Source of the DNA: Pseudarthrobacter sp. ATCC 49987
Lineage (GTDB): Bacteria > Actinomycetota > Actinomycetes > Actinomycetales > Micrococcaceae
Direction of reading: 5' to 3'
Assembly: GCF_009928425.1 (NCBI RefSeq)
Contig: NZ_JAABNS010000001.1
Location: 496,001-560,000 of the forward strand
DNA length: 64,000 nucleotides
The notes beneath the pieces are model-generated. The model ran no database searches. It had not been told where the DNA came from and saw only the letters and a list, made by a program, of their open reading frames with translations. Shown piece after piece: positions 32,782-40,594 of the stretch. Each line of letters opens with the position of its first letter. The stretch's first letter is position 1. The position numbers and the translations under genes are program-made.

Positions 32782-33143
32782 GCCGCCTAGCGAGTCCGGC
32801 CCGGCGGGGCGAAGGTGAGCGGGCCGGGGCGTGGCGGTGGTCCCGCATGAGGCCTGCACAAGAAAGCCCCCAAAGCCGGGAAGCAGTGGGGGCCGTAAAT
32901 CTTGAACTGTCTACGAGTCTAGTGCGCCGGCGGCTGGCGTCGCTGCGCTGCCCGCCGTTGGAAGACGGCCGCCGGGACCCGCTGGACCCTTGCGCCGATT
33001 CCTTCCGGCTGGCTCCGGCGGGGTTCGGGCTTGACGGGGGCGAGTTGGCGGCGGAGGTATTGCGGCTGGAACGGGCGGGCTGGCGGCCGTGGGAAGTCCG
33101 GGCCTGCCTGGGTCTGGCCTGGTGCGGGGACGGCAGGCCATGA
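32778..33143 (+). CDS. Hypothetical protein (121 aa) before the RepA-like gene
   Basis: Not recognised. Arg/Ala/Leu-rich; the C-terminal part looks like a helical domain (LDGGELAAEVLRLERAGWRP, then WEVRACLGLAW). It is translationally coupled on both sides by four-base overlaps. In related actinobacterial elements a small protein often sits at this place before the replication ATPase. Confidence 0.5.
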   Translation: MSRLASPARRGEGERAGAWRWSRMRPAQESPQSREAVGAVNLELSTSLVRRRLASLRCPPLEDGRRDPLDPCADSFRLAPAGFGLDGGELAAEVLRLERAGWRPWEVRACLGLAWCGDGRP

Positions 33144-34255
33144 GGGACCGGTTCGCGCCGTTGACGGAAGCGGAATGGGGTCCCGGTGTTTCTGACGTTC
33201 CCGACGTTGCCGACTTTGGGACAAGCGGGCGGGATGTAAGCGATGATCTGGTGGACGTTTCGGCAGCGTTCCGCGTTCCCCGGACAGAGGGGGCAGGAAC
33301 GGGGAACGCTACGCCGGCGGTGATTTACGGCGACGTGGCCGGTCTGCTCTCCGGTACGCTGCCTGAGCCGCCGGCTCCGTCGCACCTGATCCGTAGCGAC
33401 GGTGCGGCGGTGTTCTATTCAGGGCAGGTCAATATGTTGTTTGGTGAGCCGGAGTCGGGCAAGACGTGGGTAGCGTTGGCGGCCGTTGCGGAGGCACTGG
33501 GTCGCGGATGTTCTGCTGCTGTGGTGGACCTGGACCATAACGGGATGGCGTCAACCGTCACCCGGTTGTTGGGTTTGGGGGCCCCGGTGCCGGCCTTATC
33601 TGACTTGGGCCTGTTCCGGTACAAGGAACCTGAGGACAAAGCTGACCTCATGGCGACGGTTGCGGACCTGCGGGTTTGGGTTCCGGCCGTCGTCGTTATG
33701 GACAGCATAGGGGAACTGCTGCCGGTGCTGAACCTCAACTCCAACAGCCCCGATGATTTCACTATCGCCCATACTCACGCACTCAAGCCTTTGGCGCGTG
33801 CCGGCAGCTGTGTGATTGTGATTGATCACGTTGCCAAGAATCCGGAGACCAAGGGCCCTACAGGTACGGCGGCGAAACTCCGGGCGATCGGCGGGGCGTC
33901 GTTGCGCGTAAGGATCAAGGAGGCCTTCGCTCCGGGCCGCGGCGGTTCCTGCCATCTCGGAATACAGAAGGACAGGCACGGGGGTTTGCGGGCTTCAAGT
34001 CCTGCCGGCGAGAAGGAGCCGCTGGCCGGAACGTTCCGGCTGAACGGCGACGGGTCGTGGATGGTCTGGGCCCCGACGTCTGGGGAGCGGGTGCTGGAAG
34101 CTGTGCCCGGACCGGACCTGGCCAGTTTGCAGGGGCTTGATCCGGAGCCGGCATCCGTTCGTGACATCAAGGACCGTCTGGGCTGGGGTACTGACCGGGC
34201 GACCTTGGCCTTGCGGGTGTACCGCCAGCAAGTTGATAAGACGGCCGGGCCTTGA
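33140..34255 (+). CDS. RepA-like AAA/RecA-fold ATPase
   Basis: 371 residues. The Walker A motif is GEPESGKTWVALA and Walker B is VVVMDSIGELLPV. IDHVAKNPETKGPTGTAAK is typical of the KaiC/RepA hexameric-helicase fold used in satellite and plasmid replication. A C-terminal winged-helix-like end (SVRDIKDRLGWGTDRATLAL) could bind DNA. It starts at ATG 33140, overlapping the previous stop. Copies of a GC-rich inverted repeat flank its start and lie downstream, so it may act at its own origin. No primase domain is visible. Confidence 0.75.
   Translation: MRDRFAPLTEAEWGPGVSDVPDVADFGTSGRDVSDDLVDVSAAFRVPRTEGAGTGNATPAVIYGDVAGLLSGTLPEPPAPSHLIRSDGAAVFYSGQVNMLFGEPESGKTWVALAAVAEALGRGCSAAVVDLDHNGMASTVTRLLGLGAPVPALSDLGLFRYKEPEDKADLMATVADLRVWVPAVVVMDSIGELLPVLNLNSNSPDDFTIAHTHALKPLARAGSCVIVIDHVAKNPETKGPTGTAAKLRAIGGASLRVRIKEAFAPGRGGSCHLGIQKDRHGGLRASSPAGEKEPLAGTFRLNGDGSWMVWAPTSGERVLEAVPGPDLASLQGLDPEPASVRDIKDRLGWGTDRATLALRVYRQQVDKTAGP
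33268..33309. repeat. GTTCC-type repeat inside the RepA-like gene start
   Basis: GTTCCGCGTTCCCCGG at 33268-33283 and an inverted shorter copy CGGGGAACGC at 33300-33309. The same unit makes the perfect palindrome at 34321-34366. Confidence 0.55.
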
Positions 34256-34320
34256 TGCTGTTCCTCGGTTCCTGGCCCGTACCCGCGGAACACGGAACAA
34301 CGGCTGTCGGGCAGGCGGCG

Positions 34321-34366
34321 CGTGTTCCGCGTTCCCCGGCCCTATGCCCGGGGAACGCGGAACACG
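34321..34366. repeat. Long perfect inverted repeat, candidate origin
   Basis: An 18-bp arm starting CGTGTTCCGCGTT at 34321-34338 and its exact complement at 34349-34366, with a 10-base loop. Part copies (CGGAACACG) occur just upstream near 34296. With the two copies at 33268-33309 it makes an iteron-like family around the RepA-like gene. A terminator is an alternative, but there is no U-tract. Confidence 0.6.
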
Positions 34367-34397
34367 AACGTCTTGGGGAAATATCAGGGGCGAACCT

Positions 34398-34484
34398 ATG
34401 AGCCGGCCTGCCGTTTCTAGCGCAGTCAGGTCATTTCCTCTATTTGACCCGGCTGTCTTGTATCCGGGCGGGGTGTCGTGGTGA
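34398..34484 (+). CDS. Possible 28-residue leader ORF
   Basis: ATG at 34398, stop TGA at 34482-34484 overlapping the GTG start of the WhiB-like gene. Peptide: SRPAVSSAVRSFPLFDPAVL then YPGGVSW. A purine-rich stretch CAGGGGCGA precedes it. It may be a coupling leader; it could also be chance. Confidence 0.25.
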   Translation: MSRPAVSSAVRSFPLFDPAVLYPGGVSW

Positions 34485-35056
34485 CTGATCGGCGGCCAAA
34501 CGAGCCTCGAGCTGCTGCGCGCGGGAAGCAAGGCGACGACTCCGGACGGCACGCCGGCCACGCGGACCTTATGGGCGCGCTCGGGCTGGTGGTCCGGTCC
34601 GGCGGTTCCGTTCCGTGCCTGGGGAATCGTGCCTCCTGGGCATCTGAGGATGCGGCGACGTCGGCGGCAGCAGCGGCGGCGTGCCTGGGGTGTCAGGCCC
34701 TGGCCGCTTGTGGTGCCTACGTCGCGGCGTATCCCGAACCTGCCGGCGTCTGGGCCGGCCAAACACTCAAACAAAGAAACCTCCAACGAAAAAGGGACAA
34801 CGACATGGGTAGCACACAAATTCAGCGCGACGTTCTCGGACTTATCCACGGGTACGCCGTGGACCCGGCCGGCGCGATAGGGATGCTTTCCGGCATGGAC
34901 CGGGACGAGATCCTGGAGCTCACGGTTTATCTGCTCGGGATGATGACGGCAGCGCGGACTGTCCGGACCGATCTGGGCCTGACGGATTGGGCCGCGCTGA
35001 TGCTCCGGCACCTGGAAGAAGAGCGGGACCTGGCCGGGACTGAGGAACCGGAATAA
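34481..35056 (+). CDS. WhiB-like iron-sulfur regulator with C-terminal extension
   Basis: 191 residues from GTG at 34481. The Wbl signature is present: SVPCLGNRASW, then AACLGCQALAACGAYVAAYP and GVWAGQT, four cysteines for a [4Fe-4S] cluster and the G[VI]WGG-like turn. After a basic tail (LKQRNLQRKRDND) a second helical acidic domain follows (IQRDVLGLIHGYAVDPAGAI, then LTVYLLGMMTAARTVRTDLG). An internal ATG at about 34805 with AAAGGGA before it could make that domain separately. Wbl proteins occur in actinophages and can modulate host transcription. Confidence 0.7.
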   Translation: MTDRRPNEPRAAARGKQGDDSGRHAGHADLMGALGLVVRSGGSVPCLGNRASWASEDAATSAAAAAACLGCQALAACGAYVAAYPEPAGVWAGQTLKQRNLQRKRDNDMGSTQIQRDVLGLIHGYAVDPAGAIGMLSGMDRDEILELTVYLLGMMTAARTVRTDLGLTDWAALMLRHLEEERDLAGTEEPE

Positions 35057-35346
35057 TGGCGGCGCTGCGGGGCCGCCGGCCACGGTACTCTGATCCCAAC
35101 GCAACGGGCCCGCCGCAAACGGGCGGCCGGCGTAGGTGCCTACGGGCACCGCCAGGGAGTGTGGCCGCCAGCGGCACCGGGACGAGGTCAAGATCGAGGG
35201 CGCTTGCGGCGTCAAGATCGAGGAACCAGGACCCGGTCGGCCGTCCGCAGGAGCTCGCCAGGGTGTTCTCAAATCACTTTCGCGCGTGCCGGTTTACGGC
35301 CGCCATTCCCTGCCCTGGAGGGCTGACTTATGAGTATCAAAACTGA
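35056..35346 (+). CDS. Uncertain small ORF before the capsid gene
   Basis: ATG shares one base with the WhiB-like stop (TAATG). 96 residues, Arg/Gly/Ala-rich and without a recognisable fold; it runs 17 bases into the capsid gene. Another frame here encodes EVKIEGACGVKIEE owing to a 13-bp direct repeat (35187-35199 and 35211-35223). I cannot tell which frame, if any, is used. Confidence 0.3.
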   Translation: MAALRGRRPRYSDPNATGPPQTGGRRRCLRAPPGSVAASGTGTRSRSRALAASRSRNQDPVGRPQELARVFSNHFRACRFTAAIPCPGGLTYEYQN

Positions 35347-36511
35347 GAAGCTGCGGGCGTCCGCGGGCGCTGCTGCTAAACAGGCGCGGGCCATTGCTGA
35401 GAAGGCGGGCGACGCCGGCCGGGACCTCACCGCGGGCGAGAAGGCCGAATATGACCGGCTGAGGACCGCGGCCGTTGGGCACCTGGACGCGCTCAAGGCG
35501 GCGCTGGCTGACGAGGAAATCGTGGCGACGGCTCGGGCCCTCGCTGCCGACGTGGACGGGCCCGGCGGTGCCGGTGCCGGCGTTGACCGGCTCGCGCTGA
35601 CCGGTCGCGGCCGGAAGAGTGCGGCGGCCGGGATCGCTAAGAAAATGCACGCTTATGGTGGGGACCCTGCCGGGCGGAAGGCTCTGGTGGAGACGGGTTC
35701 CGTCCTGACTCCGGCCCCGGTGTCCGGTGACGCGGTGCCGCTGGGCCGGCCGGCGACGTCGGTCCTGGACTTCCTCACGCTGATCCGGCGGGAGTCCCCG
35801 ACGTTCAAGACGATGCGGCAGACGACGCGGACGAACAACGCGGCGGTGGTGCCGGCCGGCGGAACCAAACCGACGAGCGTCTACACAATCAAGGGCGTAG
35901 ACAACGAGCTGCAGGTCGTGGCGCATCTTTCGGAACCGCTCGACAAGTATCTTTTGCAGGATTCCGCGAACCTTGAGCGGTTCATTGCCGACGAAATGCT
36001 TTACGGGCTGGGCCTCGCGGTTGAGGCTGAGATTCTGAACGGCGACGGGACGGCGGGCCATATTGCCGGCATCCTGGCCACGTCGGGGATTCAGGCGGTT
36101 GCCGCCGGTGCGGACGACGTCGTGACGCTGCGGGCGGCACTTACTCGCCTTGAGTCCGCCGGCCACGAGGGTTCGGTGTTCATGCTCAACCCTGCCGATT
36201 GGGAAAAAATCGAGACTAAGCGCAACACGTCCGGGAACTTTGACCTCGGGGGCCCGGTGGATCGTGCGGCGCGGACTGTCTGGGGCGTGCCGGTCGTGGT
36301 GTCCTCTGCCGTCGCGGTGCGGACCGCCGTTGTCCTGGACGCTTCCGCCGTTGGGGTGGACACGGACCAGGCCGGCATTGAGACGCTGTGGGATTCCTCG
36401 GGCGTGCTCTTCGATAAGAACCAGCTCAAGGCGCGGACCGAGGGCCGGTTCTCCGTGTCGGTGTTCCAGCCGCTCGGCGTCGCTGAGATCACGTTGCCGG
36501 CGGCCGCATAA
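35330..36511 (+). CDS. HK97-fold major capsid protein
   Basis: 393 residues. An N-terminal coiled-coil delta domain of about 110 residues (KLRASAGAAAKQARAIAEKA, AEYDRLRTAAVGHLDALKAA) is followed by the capsid core: RESPTFKTMRQTTRTNNAAV, LSEPLDKYLLQDSANLERFI, and near the end VFQPLGVAEITLPAAA. The delta domain normally acts as a scaffold and is cut by a prohead protease, but no protease gene is seen here. Length and delta domain argue against an encapsulin. A satellite with its own capsid protein could make small heads or interfere with helper capsid assembly. Confidence 0.92.
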   Translation: MSIKTEKLRASAGAAAKQARAIAEKAGDAGRDLTAGEKAEYDRLRTAAVGHLDALKAALADEEIVATARALAADVDGPGGAGAGVDRLALTGRGRKSAAAGIAKKMHAYGGDPAGRKALVETGSVLTPAPVSGDAVPLGRPATSVLDFLTLIRRESPTFKTMRQTTRTNNAAVVPAGGTKPTSVYTIKGVDNELQVVAHLSEPLDKYLLQDSANLERFIADEMLYGLGLAVEAEILNGDGTAGHIAGILATSGIQAVAAGADDVVTLRAALTRLESAGHEGSVFMLNPADWEKIETKRNTSGNFDLGGPVDRAARTVWGVPVVVSSAVAVRTAVVLDASAVGVDTDQAGIETLWDSSGVLFDKNQLKARTEGRFSVSVFQPLGVAEITLPAAA

Positions 36512-36615
36512 GCCGGCCCCAATGACTTGCGTCAACGTCACCCGCCGCGGGGCTTTCGATCTTGTCCACACGTAGCGGGAACGATGGGAAGACTTCCCGC
36601 CCTGGCATGGGGCGG

Positions 36616-36623
36616 ACCTTGGT
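36616..36623. repeat. Target-site duplication of the ISL3 element, left copy
   Basis: ACCTTGGT, repeated exactly at 38033-38040. Eight bases is the usual ISL3-family duplication. Confidence 0.92.
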
Positions 36624-38032
36624 GGCTCATCGACTTTTAGCGTGGTGTCCTTCAAATGAAGGGGCTCGTAGCCCTGCGAGCATAGGTGTTGTCGAGACAT
36701 CTATTGCTGAGGACTACGAGCCTTGTTACAGATTACGCAGACGTGCGATGCCGCGTCGATTCTGTTCAATTTGGAGGGCCATGTTGTGCTCTCCGCCGAG
36801 CGCGCCGGCGGGGTCCGGACGGTTCTTGTCGAGCCGGTCGAGCGGGAAGGGGCTTGTCCTGACTGCGGGGTGTTGTCGTCCCGGATCCAGGCCCGTCCGG
36901 TTCACCGTGTCCGGGATGTCCAGTGCGGCGGAGAGCCCTTGGACGTCAGGGTCCGGAAGCGGCGGCTGGCGTGTCTGGAACCGCAGTGTCCGCGGCGGTC
37001 CTTCGTGCAGACCACCGATGAGATTCCGCTGCGTTCCCGGCTGACCAGCAGGCTCGTGGCCGGCATTGTCGCAGACCTGTCCGCGGAGCTTCGGGCCGTC
37101 TCCCGGGTTGCCGCGGCCTCGGGTGTGTCGTGGACGACCGCCATGCGTGTCATGGAGGACACTGCCGTCCTGGACGGCGGTGTGGACCGTCGCCTGGTCC
37201 GCCGTCTGGGCGTGGACGAGCACCGCTTCCGGCGGGTCCGCTACCTGAAAAACGATGCCGGAAAAGTCACCCGGGTAGAGCCCTGGTCGATCGTTTTCAC
37301 GGACCTGGACACCGGCGCGATCCTGGACATTGTGGACGGCCGCCGCGGCCAGGCGGTGCGTGACTGGATCGGCGCACGACCGCGCTGGTGGCGTAACAAG
37401 GTGGAAATGGTGGCCATGGACATGTCCACCGAGTTCCGCCGGGCCATCCGCAAGGTCCTGCCCAAGGCAGCCATCACCGTGGACCACTGGCATGTGGTGG
37501 CCCGGGCGAACCAGATGGTCACCGATGTCCGGCGGCGCCGCGCTCACGACCTCCACGGCAGGCGCGGCAGGGCCACGGATCCGGCCTGGAAGTACCGGAA
37601 ATTGCTGACCTGCAACCAGGAAAACATGTCCTCCGCCCAGCGCGGACGGATGCAGGAAATCATTGGCTCTGACCTTGAACTCGGTGTCGTCTGGGGCATC
37701 AAGGAACACGTCCGCCAGCTGCTGAAGACCAATCACATCGACGGCTTCCACCGAGCCTGGGCCGAGCTCGAAAACGCCGTGAAAGCGACCAGAATGCGCG
37801 AGGCGAAATCACTGTTCCTGACCCTGAAAATGTGGCGCAAAGAACTGCTCAGGTTCTGCCGGGCCAGGGTCACGAACGCGCGCAGCGAAGCGGCGAACCT
37901 CAGCGCCAAGAACCTCAAACGAGCGGCCCGCGGATACCGGAATCATGAGCATTACAGGCTCCGGCTATTGTTGTACACGGCAGCCCAACAAGCATGCTGA
38001 ACACCTGCCGCCACGCCAAAAGTGGAAGAGCC
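36624..38032 (+). mobile_element. ISL3-family insertion sequence (1409 bp, complete)
   Basis: Imperfect terminal inverted repeats of about 25 bp: left GGCTCATCGACTTTTAGCGT and right (complement) GGCTCTTCCACTTTTGGCGT. One intact transposase and a perfect 8-bp target duplication, ACCTTGGT at 36616-36623 and 38033-38040. The intact duplication implies a fairly recent insertion with no later rearrangement. Confidence 0.95.
36723..38000 (+). CDS. ISL3-family transposase
   Basis: 425 residues. N-terminal zinc-finger cysteines (GACPDCGVLSSRIQ and LACLEPQCPRRSF), an HTH region, then the DDE catalytic core: RLGVDEHRFRR (first Asp), PKAAITVDHWHVVARANQMV (second Asp), and the Glu in TNARSEAANLSAKNLKRAA. 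Start is a TTG at 36723. No frameshift or internal stop, so it should be active. Confidence 0.93.
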   Translation: MLQITQTCDAASILFNLEGHVVLSAERAGGVRTVLVEPVEREGACPDCGVLSSRIQARPVHRVRDVQCGGEPLDVRVRKRRLACLEPQCPRRSFVQTTDEIPLRSRLTSRLVAGIVADLSAELRAVSRVAAASGVSWTTAMRVMEDTAVLDGGVDRRLVRRLGVDEHRFRRVRYLKNDAGKVTRVEPWSIVFTDLDTGAILDIVDGRRGQAVRDWIGARPRWWRNKVEMVAMDMSTEFRRAIRKVLPKAAITVDHWHVVARANQMVTDVRRRRAHDLHGRRGRATDPAWKYRKLLTCNQENMSSAQRGRMQEIIGSDLELGVVWGIKEHVRQLLKTNHIDGFHRAWAELENAVKATRMREAKSLFLTLKMWRKELLRFCRARVTNARSEAANLSAKNLKRAARGYRNHEHYRLRLLLYTAAQQAC

Positions 38033-38561
38033 ACCTTGGTCTTTCCAGCGCATGAAGACTTCGGGCCCCGGCGTCCTTTCCTTTCCGGGAGACGTCGGGT
38101 CCCGTTGTCATGCCGGGGGTGCCTCGGTCCTGGGGGTGCCTGCTCCGGGGGCAGGGGTGGGGGTGGCCGGCCTCGGTCACGGCCGGACAACTCGGATGCC
38201 GGCGCAACGAGGGCGGACAACGTCGGCGGCGGGGCATCCCGTCCACGGCGGTGGCCGGCTGCTGGTCCCGGTGGACGACACGGGCCGGGCGGGGCGGGGC
38301 GGAACCTCGCGGCACCGCTGGCTGGCGGAACCGCCACAAGGCGCTGTCCCGGCCGCAAACCTGGCGGAAGCACCACGGCCGCGAAACGGTACGGAACGCA
38401 AAAGAACAAGGCAGCGTGCATCACTGAGCACACGCTGGGGGTAAGGGGGTCTGAATCGCTGGCGCTTGTGCTCGGAAACGCGAGTTCCGGCAGTGATCCG
38501 TCTCCCCCCAAGCGCATAGGGGGTCGAGCGCGCGAGGCTACCTAGAGGAAGCCAAATGGGT

Positions 38562-39026
38562 TTATCCCGCGGCAACTTCTTCCGATTTAACGTTCATATT
38601 CAGGACCCACTGGTCATCCGGAACGAGCGGCAAAAGCAGCGGAGGTAGACCACTCTGAGAGATCATTTGGCCAATTATCTGCCGGTGATACGGATAGCAC
38701 ACGCGCATGGCCAGTGCCGCCAGATGGGCTTGCATATCCTCACTCTCGAGATCCGCACTTTCGGAACTGAAAACGACCCGATAAGCACTTTCGACGGACA
38801 TCGGTGACTCCCCACTGTCATCGTCGTTAGCATCCAAGGAAACTCGGCATCGAGATACTGCCGCAGATGGATCATCTGTCGACATTTCACTGCCGATTTC
38901 TATCCGAACGTCTCGGCGTCCTGGGACGACATCCAAGTCACGTTCAAAATTCACGTGCACCAAGGTGACCGATTTGAGTTGAACATCAGACAGGGTGCGA
39001 CTGTTGATTTCAGCGGCTTTAGCCAT
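38562..39026 (-). CDS. SecB-like chaperone of a toxin-antitoxin-chaperone operon
   Basis: 154 residues, the usual SecB size. The C-terminal half carries the SecB signature (LAALAMRVCYPYHRQIIGQM, then SQSGLPPLLLPLVPDDQW). The N-terminal half has alternating beta strands (LKSVTLVHVNFERDLDVVPG, SRCRVSLDAN, AYRVVFSSES). Actinobacteria normally lack a SecB export chaperone, and SecB-like proteins there are known from TAC systems such as M. tuberculosis Rv1957. The ATG at 39026 shares one base with the antitoxin stop. It should bind the antitoxin C-terminal extension and protect it from aggregation and proteolysis. Confidence 0.85.
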   Translation of the reverse strand: MAKAAEINSRTLSDVQLKSVTLVHVNFERDLDVVPGRRDVRIEIGSEMSTDDPSAAVSRCRVSLDANDDDSGESPMSVESAYRVVFSSESADLESEDMQAHLAALAMRVCYPYHRQIIGQMISQSGLPPLLLPLVPDDQWVLNMNVKSEEVAAG

Positions 39027-39667
39027 CAGGACTTGACCACAGTCCTTTCCTCTTGAGCTTCTATGGAACAATCAAATAGCAAAGGCTCGCCAACCTTGCG
39101 GCTAGGAGCATCTCCTGCCGCAGGCAATTTCCTAATGTGAGTTTCGCCCGTCACGCTGTTGACGGTGACAACCTCAGTTGCCTGCTCCATCCATCCGATT
39201 GGGTTCTTCTCGGCACTCTGCAGGACTGTGATCGCGTAAGAAGCCCCGGAACCATCCAAGTACGGCTGGCGGATAACATGTGTGTAATCAAAGCCCTTTT
39301 TTGGGGCATCCTTCTTCGCACGTCGCTTTTTTGGCTGCGGCTCGATAAATGCCGGCACATCATCATCCGCCGCTTCAAGGACCAGCTTGGCTTTGTACCC
39401 TATGCCTCGTAGGAATCGGCCTAACGTTGCAATATGGACGTTTCCGTCACCACGCAACACCTGAGAAACGCGACTCTCCCCAATGCCTAATCTGTCGGCT
39501 AGATCCTTCTGGGACCTGCCGCTTTGATCTAAAGCTAGGTTCAGGACGTCCGCAACCCTAATGCACAGTTCAGCTGCCGCCATTCCCTGGTCCTCGATCA
39601 GGTTATCCAGCGACATCAACTCGGTCGACTTCTTTGTCTGGCTCGTCTTGATTGTCTGGCTCGTCAT
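39026..39667 (-). CDS. HigA-like antitoxin with long chaperone-dependence-type extension
   Basis: 213 residues. An XRE HTH lies near residues 40-95 (RSQKDLADRLGIGESRVSQV, then LRGDGNVHIATLGRFLRGIG). The C-terminal 110 residues are an unusual extension, a basic linker (EPQPKKRRAKKDAPKKG) then a beta-rich part (FDYTHVIRQPYLDGSGASYA, VVTVNSVTGETHIRKL). In TAC systems the antitoxin tail (ChAD) binds the SecB-like chaperone; this tail is longer than the usual roughly 40 residues. ATG at 39667 follows AGGAGG and lies inside the toxin gene end (65-bp overlap). Confidence 0.82.
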   Translation of the reverse strand: MTSQTIKTSQTKKSTELMSLDNLIEDQGMAAAELCIRVADVLNLALDQSGRSQKDLADRLGIGESRVSQVLRGDGNVHIATLGRFLRGIGYKAKLVLEAADDDVPAFIEPQPKKRRAKKDAPKKGFDYTHVIRQPYLDGSGASYAITVLQSAEKNPIGWMEQATEVVTVNSVTGETHIRKLPAAGDAPSRKVGEPLLFDCSIEAQEERTVVKS

Positions 39668-40172
39668 GATGCAGATCCTCCTGCCGTACTTTCTGTGTTG
39701 CCTGGAGATCGTTAGTCTCAGTTCGCTGTGTCCGTTTGTTGAACGCGTGACCCAGGCGAATATAATCGTCGAATTCTGGAAGTTCGGGATATTCCTTTTT
39801 GTTATCCCACGTGATTACAGACTCACCCTCTTTGGCGATGTATCCACCAACTCCGTCCGTGTCATAGAAACTAAGCCGGAAAATTCCAACTTTTAGTTCC
39901 CATATTCCGTCATCGAGTTTATTGAAGGCGTGCTTGGAAAGCCTGCCTGTACTGGCAAGCATCTTTGTAAGTGCTTTAAAGGTGTGCAGGTCACGAACTT
40001 GAGCGTGGTCGGGAAGCTCGACAGTCTCGTCAGGCCAAGTGCCAGCCGCTAGGTGCTCAATGAAGTCTGCCGCGGGGGAACTCGTTCCGTCCGCAACAAC
40101 AGCGCATGCAATTTCATAGGCATCCCCATCCCACCCCCACTGCTTCTTGACTATACGTTGTACTTTACTCAA
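39603..40172 (-). CDS. HigB/RelE-like toxin of the TAC operon
   Basis: About 189 residues from TTG at 40172, which follows GGAG at good spacing; a GTG at 40238 would give 211. The HigB/phage Gp49-like core is visible: FKALTKMLASTGRLSKHAFN, then LDDGIWELKVGIFRLSFYDT and LGHAFNKRTQRTET, matching the family pattern IWELR...RvfYf...l.hgF.KKtqktp. Such toxins cut mRNA at the ribosome. Both ends are longer than in typical 100-residue HigB proteins. Order toxin-antitoxin-chaperone on the minus strand matches HigBAC operons. Confidence 0.8.
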   Translation of the reverse strand: MSKVQRIVKKQWGWDGDAYEIACAVVADGTSSPAADFIEHLAAGTWPDETVELPDHAQVRDLHTFKALTKMLASTGRLSKHAFNKLDDGIWELKVGIFRLSFYDTDGVGGYIAKEGESVITWDNKKEYPELPEFDDYIRLGHAFNKRTQRTETNDLQATQKVRQEDLHHDEPDNQDEPDKEVDRVDVAG

Positions 40173-40594
40173 CTGTAAACTCCAAGGCTTTGTTCCCCCC
40201 GAGACTGTGACGGTCGGCAAGTTCCGCTTGGACGTCACAGTGGGGTTCAGGATATAGCAGAGACGCTACGGGGCGGCGATGGAGACGGTGAGAACGGTCG
40301 CGAGTCGGAGTTTGAACAGCTTCCGTGTGCGGCCACCGCGCCCCACCAGAGCCATCGCGCCTTACAGAACTGGGCGACCAAGCCCACCCCGCCTGCACAT
40401 CCGGATGGTGATGAGAAGGCAACAGTCGGATCGGTAAGATAGATCCGCACCTGAAGGCTCATGGCGAACAAGCGGGACCCCCTTTGCCTCCCGCCCACAT
40501 TTTGCCCACATCTGGAGTTATTCACTGTGATGTGAGGTGATGAAAGTTACCGAAATCCAGGGCTTGCCTACTCCAACTATGGGGCGAGAGAGGT
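40173..40594. other. Gene-poor right end of element 2
   Basis: No convincing coding sequence. It holds the presumed TAC promoter (a TATATCC-like -10 on the minus strand near 40253), the right arm-type repeats and the approach to attR. Reading frames here are shadows with poor composition. Confidence 0.5.
40493..40511. promoter_or_regulatory. Integrase arm-type sites, right end of element 2
   Basis: GCCCACAT at 40493 and 40504, 11 bp apart, the same word, phase and orientation as the pair at 30858-30877. Confidence 0.6.

Larger units (their letters stand above)
36607..38545 (+). pseudogene. Reading frame interrupted by the ISL3 insertion
   Basis: Removing the IS and one 8-bp target copy joins 36623 to 38041 and gives an open frame from ATG 36607 (GRTLVFPAHEDFGPRRPF) to the stop at 38545, about 173 residues, with a CRGC motif near residue 32. 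The product is Gly/Arg-rich and I do not recognise it. A decayed HNH-type protein is possible because such genes often follow capsid genes, but key residues are not convincing. Confidence 0.35.

Noticed and set aside
35330..36511. Encapsulin instead of phage capsid
   Set aside because: The protein is 393 residues with an N-terminal delta domain; encapsulins are near 265 residues and lack it. No cargo enzyme is adjacent.
38562..39026. True SecB export chaperone
   Set aside because: It is the third gene of a toxin-antitoxin operon on a mobile element in an actinobacterium, where SecB-dependent export is not expected.
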